A stretch of 64,000 nt of DNA from the NCBI GenBank assembly GCA_006384855.1, contig VCJN01001838.1:87501-151500 (forward strand). The letters run 5' to 3'. Positions 33,496-44,879 of the stretch are shown in pieces (position 1 is the first letter of the stretch; each line of letters opens with the position of its first letter). The notes beneath the pieces are model-generated. The model was given only the letters and a program-made list of their open reading frames with translations. It was not told where the DNA came from and did not search any database. A program made the translations under genes and the position numbers. Origin of the DNA: Tetraselmis striata. Its lineage: Eukaryota; Chlorophyta; Chlorodendrophyceae; Chlorodendrales; Chlorodendraceae.

Positions 33496-36010
33496 CCAAT
33501 CACACACACCTCCACCTCGATCTCCATCCCGACCAACCACCTCCTCCCGCGGATTCTCCCGCCTCCGCGTCCGCGTCAACCCCAGCCTCGCTGACCCCCC
33601 CCCCCGCCTGCCCCTGCGTGCAGCTGGTGGTGCTCGCCAGCATCGACTCGGCGCTGAGGGAGGACCTGCAGATCACGGGGCCGCAGCTCAGGTGGGACCT
33701 CCGCCCCCCCTCTCCCCCCCCCCCAAGGCTGACTGCCTCTGCCGGGCACCATGGTCCCCACAGCCTTTTCCTCCCCCCCCCCCCCCTCTGCCCATTTAGG
33801 TTAACCGGGCCGCATGGTGTGCGGTCGTGGATTCTGCATGGGTTGTACCGCACCCGGATGTTTGGGCGGGTGTTGGAGGAGCCGGCGAATTACCACGTGC
33901 GGGGATCCTAGTACACCGTGCAACCTAGTGCACTGTCATCGGCGAGGCAGTCTCCACCTTGGAGACTCGGAAACAAGGATGGCGTGCCGTGGTGGTGCAC
34001 AGCACAGACGAGAGGCTTTGGTGTTTGGAGAATAACAGCATGGTCACAAGGTTACCACACGGCAGCAGTATACCGCACATGTACTCATCGTAGCCTCAGG
34101 TGCACACCGTACCAGTGCTAACCCGCAGTATAGCGTACTCGTATAATTGGCACGTCGGCTCCAGTGGCAGCGGAACAGCCCACCCCCTCCCGGAGAGCGG
34201 GTTGCAGGGCCCTGACCCTGACAAGAGAATGATCCAACGGTCGACACGCAAAGTCACCCTTCACGCATGAACCGCACTGCCTTGTAATCCGCCCAGTGTA
34301 TGATGAATGCGCCGAACAAAGCGACGAGATCAAAAGGAAGGCAGTTTCTGTACTCGGTGTTCGATGGAAAGCCATAGCGGTGTTTGACTAGTATAACTAC
34401 CGCCTGATGATGAGAATGATGACGTACTAGCAGTGGTTGACTTGATGAGAGATCCTCACTAAATCACCCCGGCGGGCTGTATGAATCGTGGCCGGTCGTC
34501 AGTCAGACTGCACTGCTGATTACCCGTACTTGACATGGAAACGATGAGGCAAGTCGCGTGCCGGCCCATCCGCTTCCAGGTGATCCCCTAGTGGTGGTAA
34601 CCCTAAAACCCTAAACCCTAAACTTCCTCCGAACGCGGAAAACAGGGTTCCTATATTCTAGTGCTTTCATCGGCCCGCGCATCTGCATTTTCTACCTGTG
34701 TGCATCTCCCCGTGGGAATCTGCCACACCTCCGCATGGCTGGGCGACGGGGAGCAGCAAGCCTGCGCACCGTCCCCTCCATCGCTTGGCTCTGCTGATGT
34801 GGGCGGGCTGGCCGGCAGGTATGTGGCCACCGGCGGCGCGGAGGAGGACGCGCGCTGCGCGGCGATGGGGCTGCAGGCGCTGCAGGCGGGCGAGGGGCGC
34901 GACGGCATCGAGGAGAGCCAGCTGCGGATCGCGCCATGGTGAGAGATTGGGAGGGAAGGAGAGGGAGGGGGGGGGGGGGGGGGGGGGGTGCATCTTGACG
35001 GCACTTGCACGGGGCGGGGTCTTTGGTGACCCGGTCATACGCTAGGGTACTAGTGCTTGGGGTGGTTTCGGATACTGCAGGGCCACGGGGGCTGCAGTTG
35101 TGCGGAGGTCGACCCTTTTCAGGGTTTGTGTTGTAGGGTATAAACCCTAAATCCTAAGACCACCATCAGAACCCTTAACGCTATTCCGACATGTACAAAA
35201 CATGGCACGTGCAGTCGGTGCCAACGCCGCACTGAGAGAGCGACGGATACGAGCCTGCCCTGCCTTTCAACCGTTACACATGGACGAGACCAGACCGGAA
35301 CTAAGGCAAATGTTCCTACATTTTGCGTTCAAGCCGAACTTGATGCGTAGGGGTTCTCATTAGAGGTTCTTTTGGATAAGTGCGGCGGCACCTGTACCTG
35401 AAGAAGTTTGGAATAGGAGTTGCTTCAGCCTATCCCTTGGCAGCGCCGTCGACTGGGTGCCTCCCAACCCCGCTTTATGAATGGGTTTAAACACCCAAAA
35501 ACCCTAAAAACCCGCAAACCCCAAACTGCATTGGGTGAGCTGGGCCGGTAGCATGACTCACGTCCTCTGACAGCCAGGCTACCGGACGTCCCTGCGGCAG
35601 CACATGCGCCCACACATATGATGACACCGGCGATGATGACGATGATTATCATGATGATTACCATCATCACCATCATTATGATTATGATTATTACTATAAT
35701 TATTGTCATGATCATTATTATTGTTCTTATTGTTATTGAGATTATTGTTGTTGTTGCTGGTGTGATTGTGTCGCCGCGTTCTCCCGCCAGGCCGCTCATC
35801 CAAGAGGCGCGGCACCGCGGCGCAGACAGCCTGGCGCTTCTCGCGTACGCGAGCGAGGGCGACAATGTGCCCGACGCGATGCACATGGCGTCCGCGGCGG
35901 TGCAGTACCTGGGGATGGTGCCGCCCGAGGAGGCGGCGGCCTTCCGCTGGGAGCTGCCCGGCTCTTGGTGCAACTTGTACGGGCCGCCCGTCAACGAGAT
36001 GATGTACTGA
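32417..36010 (+). CDS. PSMG2: Proteasome assembly chaperone 2 (PAC2/PSMG2)
   Basis: In known systems PSMG2 pairs with PSMG1 and scaffolds the alpha ring of the 20S proteasome. Six exons in phase: 32417-32497, 33052-33193, 33301-33443, 33624-33691, 34819-34938 and 35791-36010, 257 residues. The N-terminus is MATFWPAAAEAG then GATLLL|PGVSIGNVGQLAVDLL, the family's most conserved block. SVGNDAYSATG, LVVLASIDSALREDLQ, ASEGDNVPDAM and FRWELPGSWCNLYGPP follow the human order. Exon 3 ends AAG|GCACTC, so intron 3 would be a GC-AG intron; no nearby GT keeps frame. Intron 5 holds a TIR element copy and an imperfect GAT/ATT tract near 35625-35760. TGTAA, the usual green-algal polyadenylation word, lies at 36063-36067, 53 nt after the stop. 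Confidence 0.92.
33449..33493 (+). repeat. Homopolymer of 45 C in PSMG2 intron 3
   Basis: The longest homopolymer in the window. It begins 5 nt after the end of exon 3 (33443). Confidence 0.97.
35216..35393 (+). mobile_element. GGGTGCCGGCGC-TIR element, diverged 178-bp copy
   Basis: Ends CGGTGCCAACGC and GCGGCGGCACC are degenerate inverted repeats. The core shares GAGCCTGCCCTG, GACGAGAC and TTCTC/GGTTCT blocks with 29468-29640. It lies in PSMG2 intron 5. Confidence 0.6.
35622..35762 (+). repeat. Imperfect trinucleotide tract (GAT/CAT/ATT)n
   Basis: Runs of GATGAT, CATCAT and TTATTAT-type triplets occupy the end of PSMG2 intron 5 and end about 30 nt before the last acceptor at 35790. A related short GAT tract lies at 36460-36490. 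Confidence 0.85.
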
Positions 36011-37146
36011 CAGCATGACGGCGCGGCGCCCAACCGTGCTTGGGTAGGACACCCTTTGTCAGTGTAAAGGTGCGAAAACAAATTGCCGCCGCACCAACCT
36101 GAAGAGGTTGGCTTCCGTTGGCACGTTCTTCGCGGCACCGAGCCATGGCGGCATCCCTTTCAGGCTGGCTCTGTACCGCATGGTTTTGAACTCCAAAAAG
36201 TACAAACGCGGCCATCTTTCGGCACCATACTGCCACCATTGAGTTTGGCTATCGATAGACAACGCAACAAGGTTGGCGCGTTGAAACATTGAATGATAAC
36301 CGGCACCATCACAGCGACAAAGCCCATGTGGCCTCGCCATCGTTGGTCCTTCCGCCCACCGGGCGCCAGCATTGCACAAACAGGAGCGATGCGGCTGGTC
36401 ATTGCCGCACTGCCTACGCGCAGCAGGCCGTGCGCCGGGACGCACATCCATAGTTTTGCTAATGATAATGATGATGACGATGATGATCTTTTGCTAGATA
36501 TCCAACAAAACTACTTCCAAATGCTAAATTATTAACGGAATACATAGTAACTATGGAGGTTCTTGTGCATTTTTTACTGAAGCTTTATAAGTTGTAAGTC
36601 CATATATTAGGAAAACCCAAATAGTAAAAAAGCACCAAGTACAAAACATTATAGTCCAGCTTCAGTAGAAAATTCTGAATTTCATTTTGATGCTGCAAGA
36701 ACATTAAAACAAAGACTTTGAAGTTCTATAGCTAAATATGAGGTATTCATCATCATAGCCATCCAATGTGCCCAAGAGGTGCGCCGCTCCGCTTGTGCGC
36801 CAGCATGGCCGGGCTACGTGCACACCACCAGTTGAATCCTATGTGCTGCATACCAGTCTGCAAGTCCGCCATGGAATGCCCCGCGCAGCAGCTTCCGCCT
36901 GGGTTTCATCTCGGCCATCACCCACCTAGCGCAACCAATACCACCGCCACATGGCCCTGCAGCACCCTGGATGTGCGCCGCCACGCCTGTCCTCCGTCCC
37001 TCCTCATAGGTACATCAAGCATCGCCATGCCGATGGGAAGGGTCAGCACGCGGAGAATACGCCGCATTGAATCCCACGGTCGGCCAGGCCAGGACACGCC
37101 ACGCGCGACGTCGGTCGAATGGCGCCACCGTCTTGGCTGAGCTGGC
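36011..37146. other. Intergenic, no recognisable gene
   Basis: It contains the presumed PSMG2 3' UTR, a short GAT repeat, an AT-rich patch at 36530-36760 and GC-rich sequence leading into the next gene's 3' end. No supported gene. Confidence 0.5.
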
Positions 37147-37982
37147 CTACCCCGTGGCGGATAGGCCGGACTCGGCCTCCCTGGGGGCAGCGGCACCCTC
37201 CTCCGCCCGGAAGGCGCCTGCGGGCAGGGGCGGCACCGTGGTGCCGAGCTGCGTGTAGCCGAGCGAGGCGGCGGAGAGGTACAGCCGCAGGCTGAGCGCC
37301 TCCATGCGCACGCAGCGGTGCCCCTCCCTCGCCGCGCGCCCCGCGAGGTAGCCCAGGCACGCGCGCCCCAGGCCGCCCAGCGCGCCGTCGGCCCGCTCAC
37401 GCCCCGGCCGCTGCGACTGCGGGTGCGCGAGCGCGTACTTGAGGATCAGCGCGCGCGTCTTGCGGCGCTCGTAGCAGTCCACCACGCCCAGCAGCTCCCC
37501 CGCCGCGCTGCGCATCGCCAGCACCTCCGACGCGTAGTCCTGCTTCGCGTCGTCCTCGCTGCCGGCCAGCTTCTTGCCCAGCGCCGTCGCTATCTGCACG
37601 TACAGGTGCCCCTCCCCGTCGGCGGCCTCGCCAGCCGCCGCGGTGCGCGCTGCGACCTCGTCCCGCCAGCGGCCCACCGTGTCGGCAAGCTCAAGCACGC
37701 CGGGCGACTGATCCAGGCAGTGCGCGCTCACGCGCAGCTCCTCGCCCTGCCGGGCCAAATAGGACTATCACGCACATATATGAATCCCTGATGTCATTCT
37801 GCGATTCTATGATCCTCTGATAGGTAGTGAAGGTCTTATTCATATGCTTTTTCTATAAGCTTTGAAGCATTTAATTTCAGGCTCTATCTGAAGCTATCGT
37901 ATGATTATATATATGAAGCTCTTAGCTATGGTATATCTGTATAATTTCCCCTTGCAGCGAGTCGGAAAACAGCCACAGTCAA

Positions 37983-38057
<75 letters not shown>

Positions 38058-38516
38058 TCGCAACGATTATACAGTCAGAGTCAGTAAAACATGCATATAG
38101 CCACGAAGGTGTGTATTTACGAAGCTCGATGTCGACGGGCGGCAGTGCTGGCTTGACGGCGACAACTCCGACAAGCCGCCCCGAGCGCGTTTTCGTACCT
38201 CTGGCGCCTCCACGTAGAGCTGCTCACGGGCCAGCCACCGCAGCGGGCGGAGAGCAGGTTGATCGGTGCGCTGGGGTTCGCCGCCCGCATTCGGGCCGGC
38301 GGTGGCTACCGGCGGAGCCAGCCGTGCGGCAGCGTCCCGCAGGGCCTCGCCGGCCAGCTCCAGCCAGCCCCCCGGGAAGGCCGCCTGCCCCCCGAGGAAC
38401 GTAAGCCGGGGGCGCGGCTGCCGTTCCAGAACCCACGCGCCATCTCCGGCGCTGACTCCCGGCTGGCCCTCGGAAGGCGAGGTCTCGGCAGCTGGTGGCA
38501 TCTCCGCAGTTGCCAT
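37147..38516 (-). CDS. Possible GNAT-like acyltransferase, two exons
   Basis: Exon 1 is 38199-38516 from ATG (MATAEMPPAAETSPSEG). Exon 2 is 37147-37746. The join GAG|GTACGA to GGCAG|GGC is phase 0 and reads QLYVEAPE|GEELRVSA. The protein is about 305 residues. In exon 2, LLGVVDCYERRKTRALILKY, GALGGLGRACLGYLAGRA, HRCVRMEALS and AASLGYTQL follow the order of a GNAT fold: strand 4, acetyl-CoA loop, helix 3, strand 5 and terminal SLGY. The acetyl-CoA loop is not the canonical RGxGxG, so the assignment is tentative. The first 30 residues are Ala/Pro/Glu-rich and uninformative. The intron contains a long TC microsatellite. If the GNAT reading is wrong, this is a conserved-looking protein of unknown family. 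Confidence 0.5.
37991..38051. repeat. (TC)n microsatellite, about 30 units
   Basis: Uninterrupted dinucleotide repeat within the intron of the GNAT-like gene (GA on its sense strand). Confidence 0.97.
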
Positions 38517-39095
38517 GCCGGACGGGGTGATGGCGGTGCTGCGCTGCGAACCTCCGGCTGATTCGGACCCACGAAGCGGATGACACAGCACAGAACGGCG
38601 GCAACGGCGGAAGCGTTTGACGAGCGGGGCGAGCGCAGCACCTGGCTCGAGTGAAAGTGCTGAGGGTACCAGTGGTAGTCCTTACCGAAGACAGAGGATA
38701 AACTGAGGTTGAAAGCTGCTGATGGCGATAGGCTGGCGATGACGGTGCCTCGGACGGTACCTGTACCCTGCAGCGACCTACGACAAAGTGTCGGCGATCG
38801 ATCCGCCAGAGCGCACCAGCGGCTTATTGGCCGTACTCGCATTTGAAATTTGAAATCACTAACCTTATGTACAACTACTGATGCCGACGACGCAGTTTGA
38901 AGAACGTAATGATTACATGTGCTAGATGCAACATTCAAGAAATCCATACAGAAATCCAGAAGGGAATCCAGAAGGAAATCCAGCTATGGGCCACCAGAGG
39001 CGGGAACCGCCATGGCAGCCACCGACCAGGCATCGCCAGCCGCCAGCCGCCGCTCCACGCAGTAGGGACGCTCACCCTAGCACACAATCCTGGGC
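38517..39095. other. Upstream region of the GNAT-like gene, no gene seen
   Basis: No frame with family resemblance. It contains a short tandem of CAGAAATCCAGAAGG-type words at 38945-38985. Confidence 0.4.
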
Positions 39096-39420
39096 CACTC
39101 CAATAATGGCACTAGGCCAAATGTGATGTGGACGCGCCGACAGGATAGGGGCTTCGAAGAGGTCTCGCATGCAACAAGGAGCGGAAGTGGGGTGTTCAAC
39201 CCAGAACGGGGCGCCACGGGCGGGGAACCGACGCGGGCCTCCCAGCGCCTGATCCGCCGCCAGCTCGGTCGCGTCCCCTTCCGCCGAACGTAGAACTCCC
39301 TCCCAGCACAACACATGCATGGGCCACTCCAATAGTGGCACTAGGCCGAATGTGATGTGGAGGCGCCGACAAGACAGGAAGGGAGAGGGTGCTCAACGAA
39401 CAGCGAACGAGAAGTTGACC
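39096..39420 (+). repeat. Two diverged tandem copies of a block of about 90 bp
   Basis: GGGCCACTCCAATA-TGGCACTAGGCC and ATGTGATGTGGA-GCGCCGACA occur at 39096-39170 and again at 39329-39400, about 233 bp apart. Weaker similarity follows each copy. Confidence 0.75.
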
Positions 39421-40952
39421 GGACCAGCAACGACATGAGACGCCGGTGTCCAGCTCGCACTGCTCCACCGCGGCAGTGACAGCACGGGCGGGTCCAAGCA
39501 GGCTACCAAGGTGCCACCCGTACACGAGCCCCCCCCCCCCCCCCCCCAATCACCATCCGGGGTTGGAGGCCGACGGAGGGATCACGATTCAGAGGGCCGA
39601 GGACGGTCGTCGGGTCCACCCAAGAAGCGGGTGGGTGGGGGAGGTAATACGCAATTTGTAGGAACGCTCCATGCCCTTTATTTACAATGGCTCAATAATA
39701 TCCCCTGATAGTCCGCCTCACAGCGTGCATGGCTTGCGGCGACGGGGTTGTTTGGAACGGGGTAGGACATAGTCTAGGATATGGACCGGGCCCAGAGGAA
39801 ATTGCCGTTGGTCTCGCCTGCTATGTTGCCGGCTCTGCGCGTGGAGCAAGGGCTTTACGCACGGTGGCGGCCCAAGGTCCTCTGGGTAGGGAAGTAGGTC
39901 GAGGAGCTCATCTGTGAGGGACAACGTGGCCGAAAAGTATTTGATATGGTTATTCCGCCCGAAGTCTGCGCCGTCGGTGTTTGCCATCTGCAGCCGTTTA
40001 ACGTCTTGCTCCGTGCCTCCTATATCACGATTTTCCATCACATGATGTTGTGGTGGTCTTGCGTCAAGCCGTTCAACATCGGCTCGCAGGCAACATATGT
40101 CGGCCGCTAATGAAGGGGTGGCCTAGGCAGGCGCAAGACGATAGTAGGCCCCCTACTAGCTCCCGTCATGAGGGGATATTGTGTATCACCCGGTATATAT
40201 AACAACTATTTTGTGAGTGTACTGTGCTTGCGTGAGCTCCGCTTATTTTTCATGGAACTCGAACAGCGCGCCCCACCTTTCCGCCGAATGATGATTCAAG
40301 CAGCTTGTTGTGTTTCGTGCTGCGGGACTCGTCGTCTAGCCCTGGGGCTTTATCCAGAGGGTCATGGCGTTCGTGTGTAACTTGACGTAGGAGGTGATGC
40401 ATTATGTGCCGTTTACTACGGACCTCGTTTGCGGCCACATGTACCGGCAAACCCTCATAGTAGTTCACCGTGGGGGCGATGAGCGCGCCCGCCCGGTAGC
40501 CATGCCATTGAAATTGAAATGGTTACAACGTGCTAGTATGTTGCATCCACTCGCTTGGAATGAGTTGCTCCTAGGACATGTTATCTCTAACCACTCGGGA
40601 CAACACAGAATGCAATCACAACTCACGCTACCGGCCAATCTGACTCATGTATTGTGTCCTACCCGCCGCCCTCCTCCTTATTCCGGCGGGCTACATAGCT
40701 GAAACAACATCGCCCCCTTTATGTTTCTACCGAAGTGAGACCCATCCCATCGTCTAGAGCGAGCTCAAATGACAAACGGAAGTTAGTATCCCGAGGCGTT
40801 CCGCCTGGTGGTACCAAGTTGTGATGGGGGAGGGGAGCTAACCGGCAAAGCTATGCGGTGCTCAGTAGTTTTTTATACCGTTGAGCCGTCTAGTATGGGT
40901 GGGTCGGGGCTACAATTGAGATTAAAATTGATTACAACGTGGTAGCATGCTG
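39421..40952. other. Decayed repeat region with doubtful open frames
   Basis: An 18-nt C run lies at 39530-39547. Minus-strand frames at 39718-40041 and 40250-40468 have ordinary amino-acid composition but no recognised family. They may be transposon remnants. The part 40500-40640 weakly resembles family R in reverse (GTTACAACGTGCTAG, GACATG-TATCTCTAACC). The right end, about 40880-40952, is the left half of an R copy split by the 6-kb element. Confidence 0.4.
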
Positions 40953-41253
40953 GGGAATGGGACAAGATACTAGCGTAAACGGTAGAGGCCACTATACTTC
41001 ACTTATGACTCACTGAAAATGGGACAATTTACTAGCTTTAAACCCTGTGCAGGTTTTTAGGGTTCGCGTGTACTGGCACAAAGTACATGATCACTTGGTG
41101 GCGGCGGAACGAGGCAGAGGCGGCGGGTCGAGGCAGGTTCTCCGAAGGTAGGTAGGTAGGTAGGTTGCCGCGAAGTCGGGGCAGTTCTCCGTTTCCCACA
41201 CCTGCCTAACAGTTCTCGCTGAAACAAGTAGGAAGTAGGGCTGCGGGGTCAGT

Positions 41254-41916
41254 ATGGGTTCCCCCTTGCGGGCTATACACGAACTTCGCGCCGCACTCGG
41301 GGAGGTGCGGGAACTCATTCAAGATCATGAGGGAATGATGAGTAGGGAAGTTCTTCTCGAGATGGCAACAAGTTGTATCGGGTCTGCCATTGGCCGGCCC
41401 GTCTCCTCGCGTGGAGCAGCCTTGCGTGATGTTGCGACCTTGGAAGAGTCGTTAAGGGGGGGTGCCCAGCGCCCCACTGCGTCTTTGGCCGAAGTAGTGG
41501 CGTCTAAAGAGGGTGCCGCAGGCAGCCCCGGCATGCAAGGCAGCGCTAGGCGTTCCGACACGGCAGTTGCAGGCGCCCCACGGCCCACCCCGGCTGAGGA
41601 TGAGGTACAACCACACCATATCGGTAGTCACTGGCTTCCTGCCGAAGACGGCCACACTGAATATGCCGACTACAAAGCGGTCAAGTCGGTGATCTCAGGC
41701 CTCCCTACTAAATGGCGATTTTTGTATGCCTCGGCGGCTACAAAGGTATGCTGCCCCTCGTCAAATAATTTCCGCGTGCAGGTAGCAGTCACCTGCGGTC
41801 GAACCAACGGATACATTGCAGCAAGGCCGCCCACCTTGCGACTGGCGTCGCTTCTTTTGAGGCCGGTTGCGACTATGCGGCAGCAAGGCGAGGGGGTACG
41901 TCGCTCGTGCAGCTAG
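41254..41916 (+). CDS. Uncharacterised protein frame of the TIR element
   Basis: A 220-codon frame starts MGSPLRAIHELRAALGEVRE. The first ~110 residues look like a normal soluble protein with helical, charged heptads (HELRAALGEVRELIQDHEG). SHWLPAEDGHTEYADYKAV and SGLPTKWRFLY follow. The last ~45 residues read into the first tandem repeat monomer. It is the only long frame in the element outside the repeats. No family was recognised and no DDE or zinc-finger pattern was seen. It may be an accessory protein or a captured fragment. Confidence 0.45.
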   Translation: MGSPLRAIHELRAALGEVRELIQDHEGMMSREVLLEMATSCIGSAIGRPVSSRGAALRDVATLEESLRGGAQRPTASLAEVVASKEGAAGSPGMQGSARRSDTAVAGAPRPTPAEDEVQPHHIGSHWLPAEDGHTEYADYKAVKSVISGLPTKWRFLYASAATKVCCPSSNNFRVQVAVTCGRTNGYIAARPPTLRLASLLLRPVATMRQQGEGVRRSCS

Positions 41917-43500
41917 CAGTCGGGGGGATGTGGGTAGGTTGAACGCGCAATGGCGACATAAGTAGCAAGCCATAAAAATGCAAAGGTGGACAACAACATT
42001 ATGTCGCAGCAAGGCCGACCACCTTGGCGACGTGTGTCGCTTCTTTTGAGGGCGGCTGCGACTCGTTGGCGGCGGGCGAGGAGATGCGTCTCTTGTGCCA
42101 GCTTTTGCACTCCGGGGCTGTGGGTCGAATGTGCGATGGCGACATTATAATTAGCAAGCCGAAAACTGAAACAGCCCAGCATAGCCTTACCTCGCAGAAA
42201 GGCCGCCCACCTTGGCGACTCGCGGCGCCTCTTGCAAGCCGGCTGCGACTCGTCGGTAGCAAGGCGAGGTGGTGCGTCGCTCGTGCCAGCTTTTGCACTC
42301 GGGGGCTGTCGGACGAACGTGCGATGGCGACATAATTAGCAAGTCGGAAACTAACTAAAACAACCTAGCATAGCCTTACAGCATCGCAGTAAGGTCACCC
42401 ACCTTGGCGACTCCCGGCGCCTCTTGCGAGCCGGCTGCGACTCGTCGGCAGCAAGGCGAGGGGGTGCGTCGCTCGGGGGCTGTGGGTCGAACGTGCGATG
42501 GTGACGTAAGTAGCAAGCCATAAAAATGCAAAGGTGGACAACAACATTATGTCGCAGCAAGGCCGACCACCTTGGCGACGTGCGTCGCTTCTTTTGAGGG
42601 CGGCTGCGACTCGTTGGCGGGGGCGAGGAGATGCGTCGCTTGTGCAAGCTTTTGCACTCGGGGCTGTGGGTCGAATGTGCGATGGCGACATTATAATTAG
42701 CAAGCCGAAAACTGAAACAGCCCAGCATAGCCTTACCTCGCAGAAAGGCCGCCCACCTTGGCGACTCGCGGCGCCTCTTGCAAGCCGGCTGCGACTCGTC
42801 GGTAGCAAGGCGAGGTGGTGCGTCGCTCGTGCCAGCACCAGCGACGAGCGACGCACTCGGGGGCTGTCGGACGAACGTGCGATGGCGACATAATTAGCAA
42901 GTCGGAAACTAACGAAACAACCTAGCATAGCCTTACAGCATCGCAGTAAGGTCACCCACCTTGGCGACTCCCGGCGCCGGTGGCTGCGACTCGTCGGCAG
43001 CAAGGCGAGGGGGTGCGTCGCTCGGTGGCTGTGGGTGGAACGTGCGATGGCGGCATAATAATTAGCAAGCCGGAAACTACATGAGCCCATAACCCATAGC
43101 CTTACGTCACAGCAAGGCCGTCCACCTTGGCGAATTGCGTCGCTTCATTTGAGGCCGGCTGCGACTCGTCGGCAGCAAGGCAAGGGGGTGCGTCGCTCGT
43201 GCCAGCTTTTGCAATTGGGGGCTGTTGGGTCGAACGTGCGATGGCGACATAATTAGCAAGCCGAAAACAACTGAAGCCCAGGACAGCAACCTTACATCGC
43301 AGCACGGCCGCCCACCTTGGCGACTGGCGTTGCTTCTATTAAAGCCGGCTGCAACTCGTCGGCAGCTGGGGCAGGGAGTGCGTTGCTCGTGCTAGTTTTT
43401 GGAGTCGGGGGCTGTCAGTCGAACGTGTAATGGCGACATAATTAGCAAGCCGTATAAAAATACAAAGGTGCACCACAACATTATATCGCAGCACGGCCAG
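41800..43500 (+). repeat. Tandem array of ~186-bp monomers, block 1 (about 9 units)
   Basis: Monomers start near 41820, 42005, 42191, 42385, 42554, 42741, 42944, 43108 and 43302 (spacing 164-203). Consensus landmarks are GCAGCAAGGCCGCCCACCTT, GGCTGCGACTCGTCGGCAGC, GTGCGTCGCTCGTGCCAGC and ATGGCGACATAATTAGCAAG. Units 2-4 and 5-7 are near-copies of each other, a higher-order repeat of about 555 bp. One monomer contains a 13-bp perfect hairpin (42818-42830 with 42844-42856). All frames reading through are repeat artefacts. Confidence 0.9.
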
Positions 43501-43567
43501 CCTCCCCCCCCCCCCCCCCCCCCCCCTCTCCACCATGCCCTCCATCCCGCCTTTTCCGCATCTCTTA

Positions 43568-43872
43568 CAATGGGCATGGTGGTTGTCGCGCCTTTAGCCT
43601 CCGAGCCGCTGGCATCCGGCACGCCCTCACCACCGCCTAATGCTAGCGCCAGTCCAGAGAGTGTGGCTGCCGACGCGCCGGCTCCCTGCCCGCCGCTCTC
43701 CCCCGCGTGGCTATCGCTAGGCGTAGGCAAGCCCTCGCCCGTATCGTCAGCGGCAGCTGCCAAACTCGGCGACATGTCTGCCGCGGGCGGGCCCTGCCCC
43801 TGACCCGCCACTGACTGCGTATCGGCCCAGCGAGGTCCAATGGCCAGGGCCGCCACGCGACGAGAGCGTTTG
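43568..43872 (-). repeat. GC-rich module, copy 1
   Basis: This aligns with 46030-46335. On the minus strand both copies keep an open frame with ADTQSVAGQGQGPPAADMSP and AGESGGQGAGASAAT. Two indels between the copies are each 3 nt, which fits past coding constraint. The sequence is Gly/Ala/Ser-rich and no family was recognised. Confidence 0.7.
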
Positions 43873-43874
43873 GC

Positions 43875-44290
43875 ATGCGGGTTAGGAGCAGCGCCGCGAG
43901 GGGGTTCGTCGCTCGGGCCAGCTTTTGCGCTTGGAGTCTGCGGGGGCCAACGTGCGATGGCGACTCAATTAGCATGCCGTAAAAGTAACAAGTGCGCAAC
44001 GGCAACAAAGGTGCAGCGGGTCCAACCCACCTTGGCGACATGAGGCGCCCCTGTCGAGGCCGGCTGCGACTCGGGAGCAGCGCTTCGAGGGGGTGCGTCG
44101 CTCGGGCAAGCCTCTGCGCTCGGGGTATGCGAGGCCAACGTGCGATTTCGACTCTATTAGCGAGCCGTAAAAGTAATAGGTGCGCAATGGCAACACGTGC
44201 AACGGGGCCAACCCACCTTGACGACTCGCGTCGCCCTTGTCGAGGCTGGCTGCGGCTCGGCAGCAGGCACGCGAGGGGGTGCGTCAACAC
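43875..44290 (+). repeat. Tandem array of ~186-bp monomers, block 2 (diverged)
   Basis: Two to three monomers near 43870, 44030 and 44215. They carry AGCAGCG-CGAGGGGGTGCGTCGCTCGG and CCAACGTGCGAT variants, more diverged from blocks 1 and 3 than those are from each other. Confidence 0.8.
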
Positions 44291-44879
44291 GACTACCATA
44301 CAACACGACTGCCACTCCGAGTACCAGGTCACCCAGGCGCGCATTGTCGCGTATACCAACAGCAGGCGAGGATTGCTGCCCCAACCTTGTCGCTTCTTGC
44401 AAGCCGTCCACAGAGTTTGGTGTCGACTGAAGTGCGTTTCTGCGGGCGACAACGTTTCCTGCGACTGCGACGAGTCCAGAAGGTGCCGGCAGTGCAGCCA
44501 CCTTTATCTATGGCGGGCACTTTTGCATACATCACCAGGGTCTCAGGCTCCGCTGCGCCCGGCACCACTTCAGCGGTGCCCACCCCATAGTAGAGCTGGC
44601 GATCCTGCGCTCCGCCCTCTTCCTCACGTCCTGGGGAACGATGGACCAGGACCGCGGCGGCTTGACTGCGGCGGATGGGACGGACTTGTGCGGTGCTCCG
44701 GGGGAGGTGGGTGAAGAGGAAGTGACGGGAGTGGCAATAATCGGCGGCGGGATCGCTCCTCACGGCCGCGCTTGGAGCCAGCACCTTGCCCTGCATTTTC
44801 CCCCTTTTTGCTTCTCCCGGCCTGCACAGGCGTCACCAAAGGATTGCCGCAACTGTGAGCAAACTGTGAGGGTCGTTCA

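Noticed and set aside
42395-43090. 231-codon minus-strand frame in the tandem array, with repeated ATHPLALLPTSRSR
   Set aside because: Monomer translation; several frames are open at once and it shows no independent protein character.
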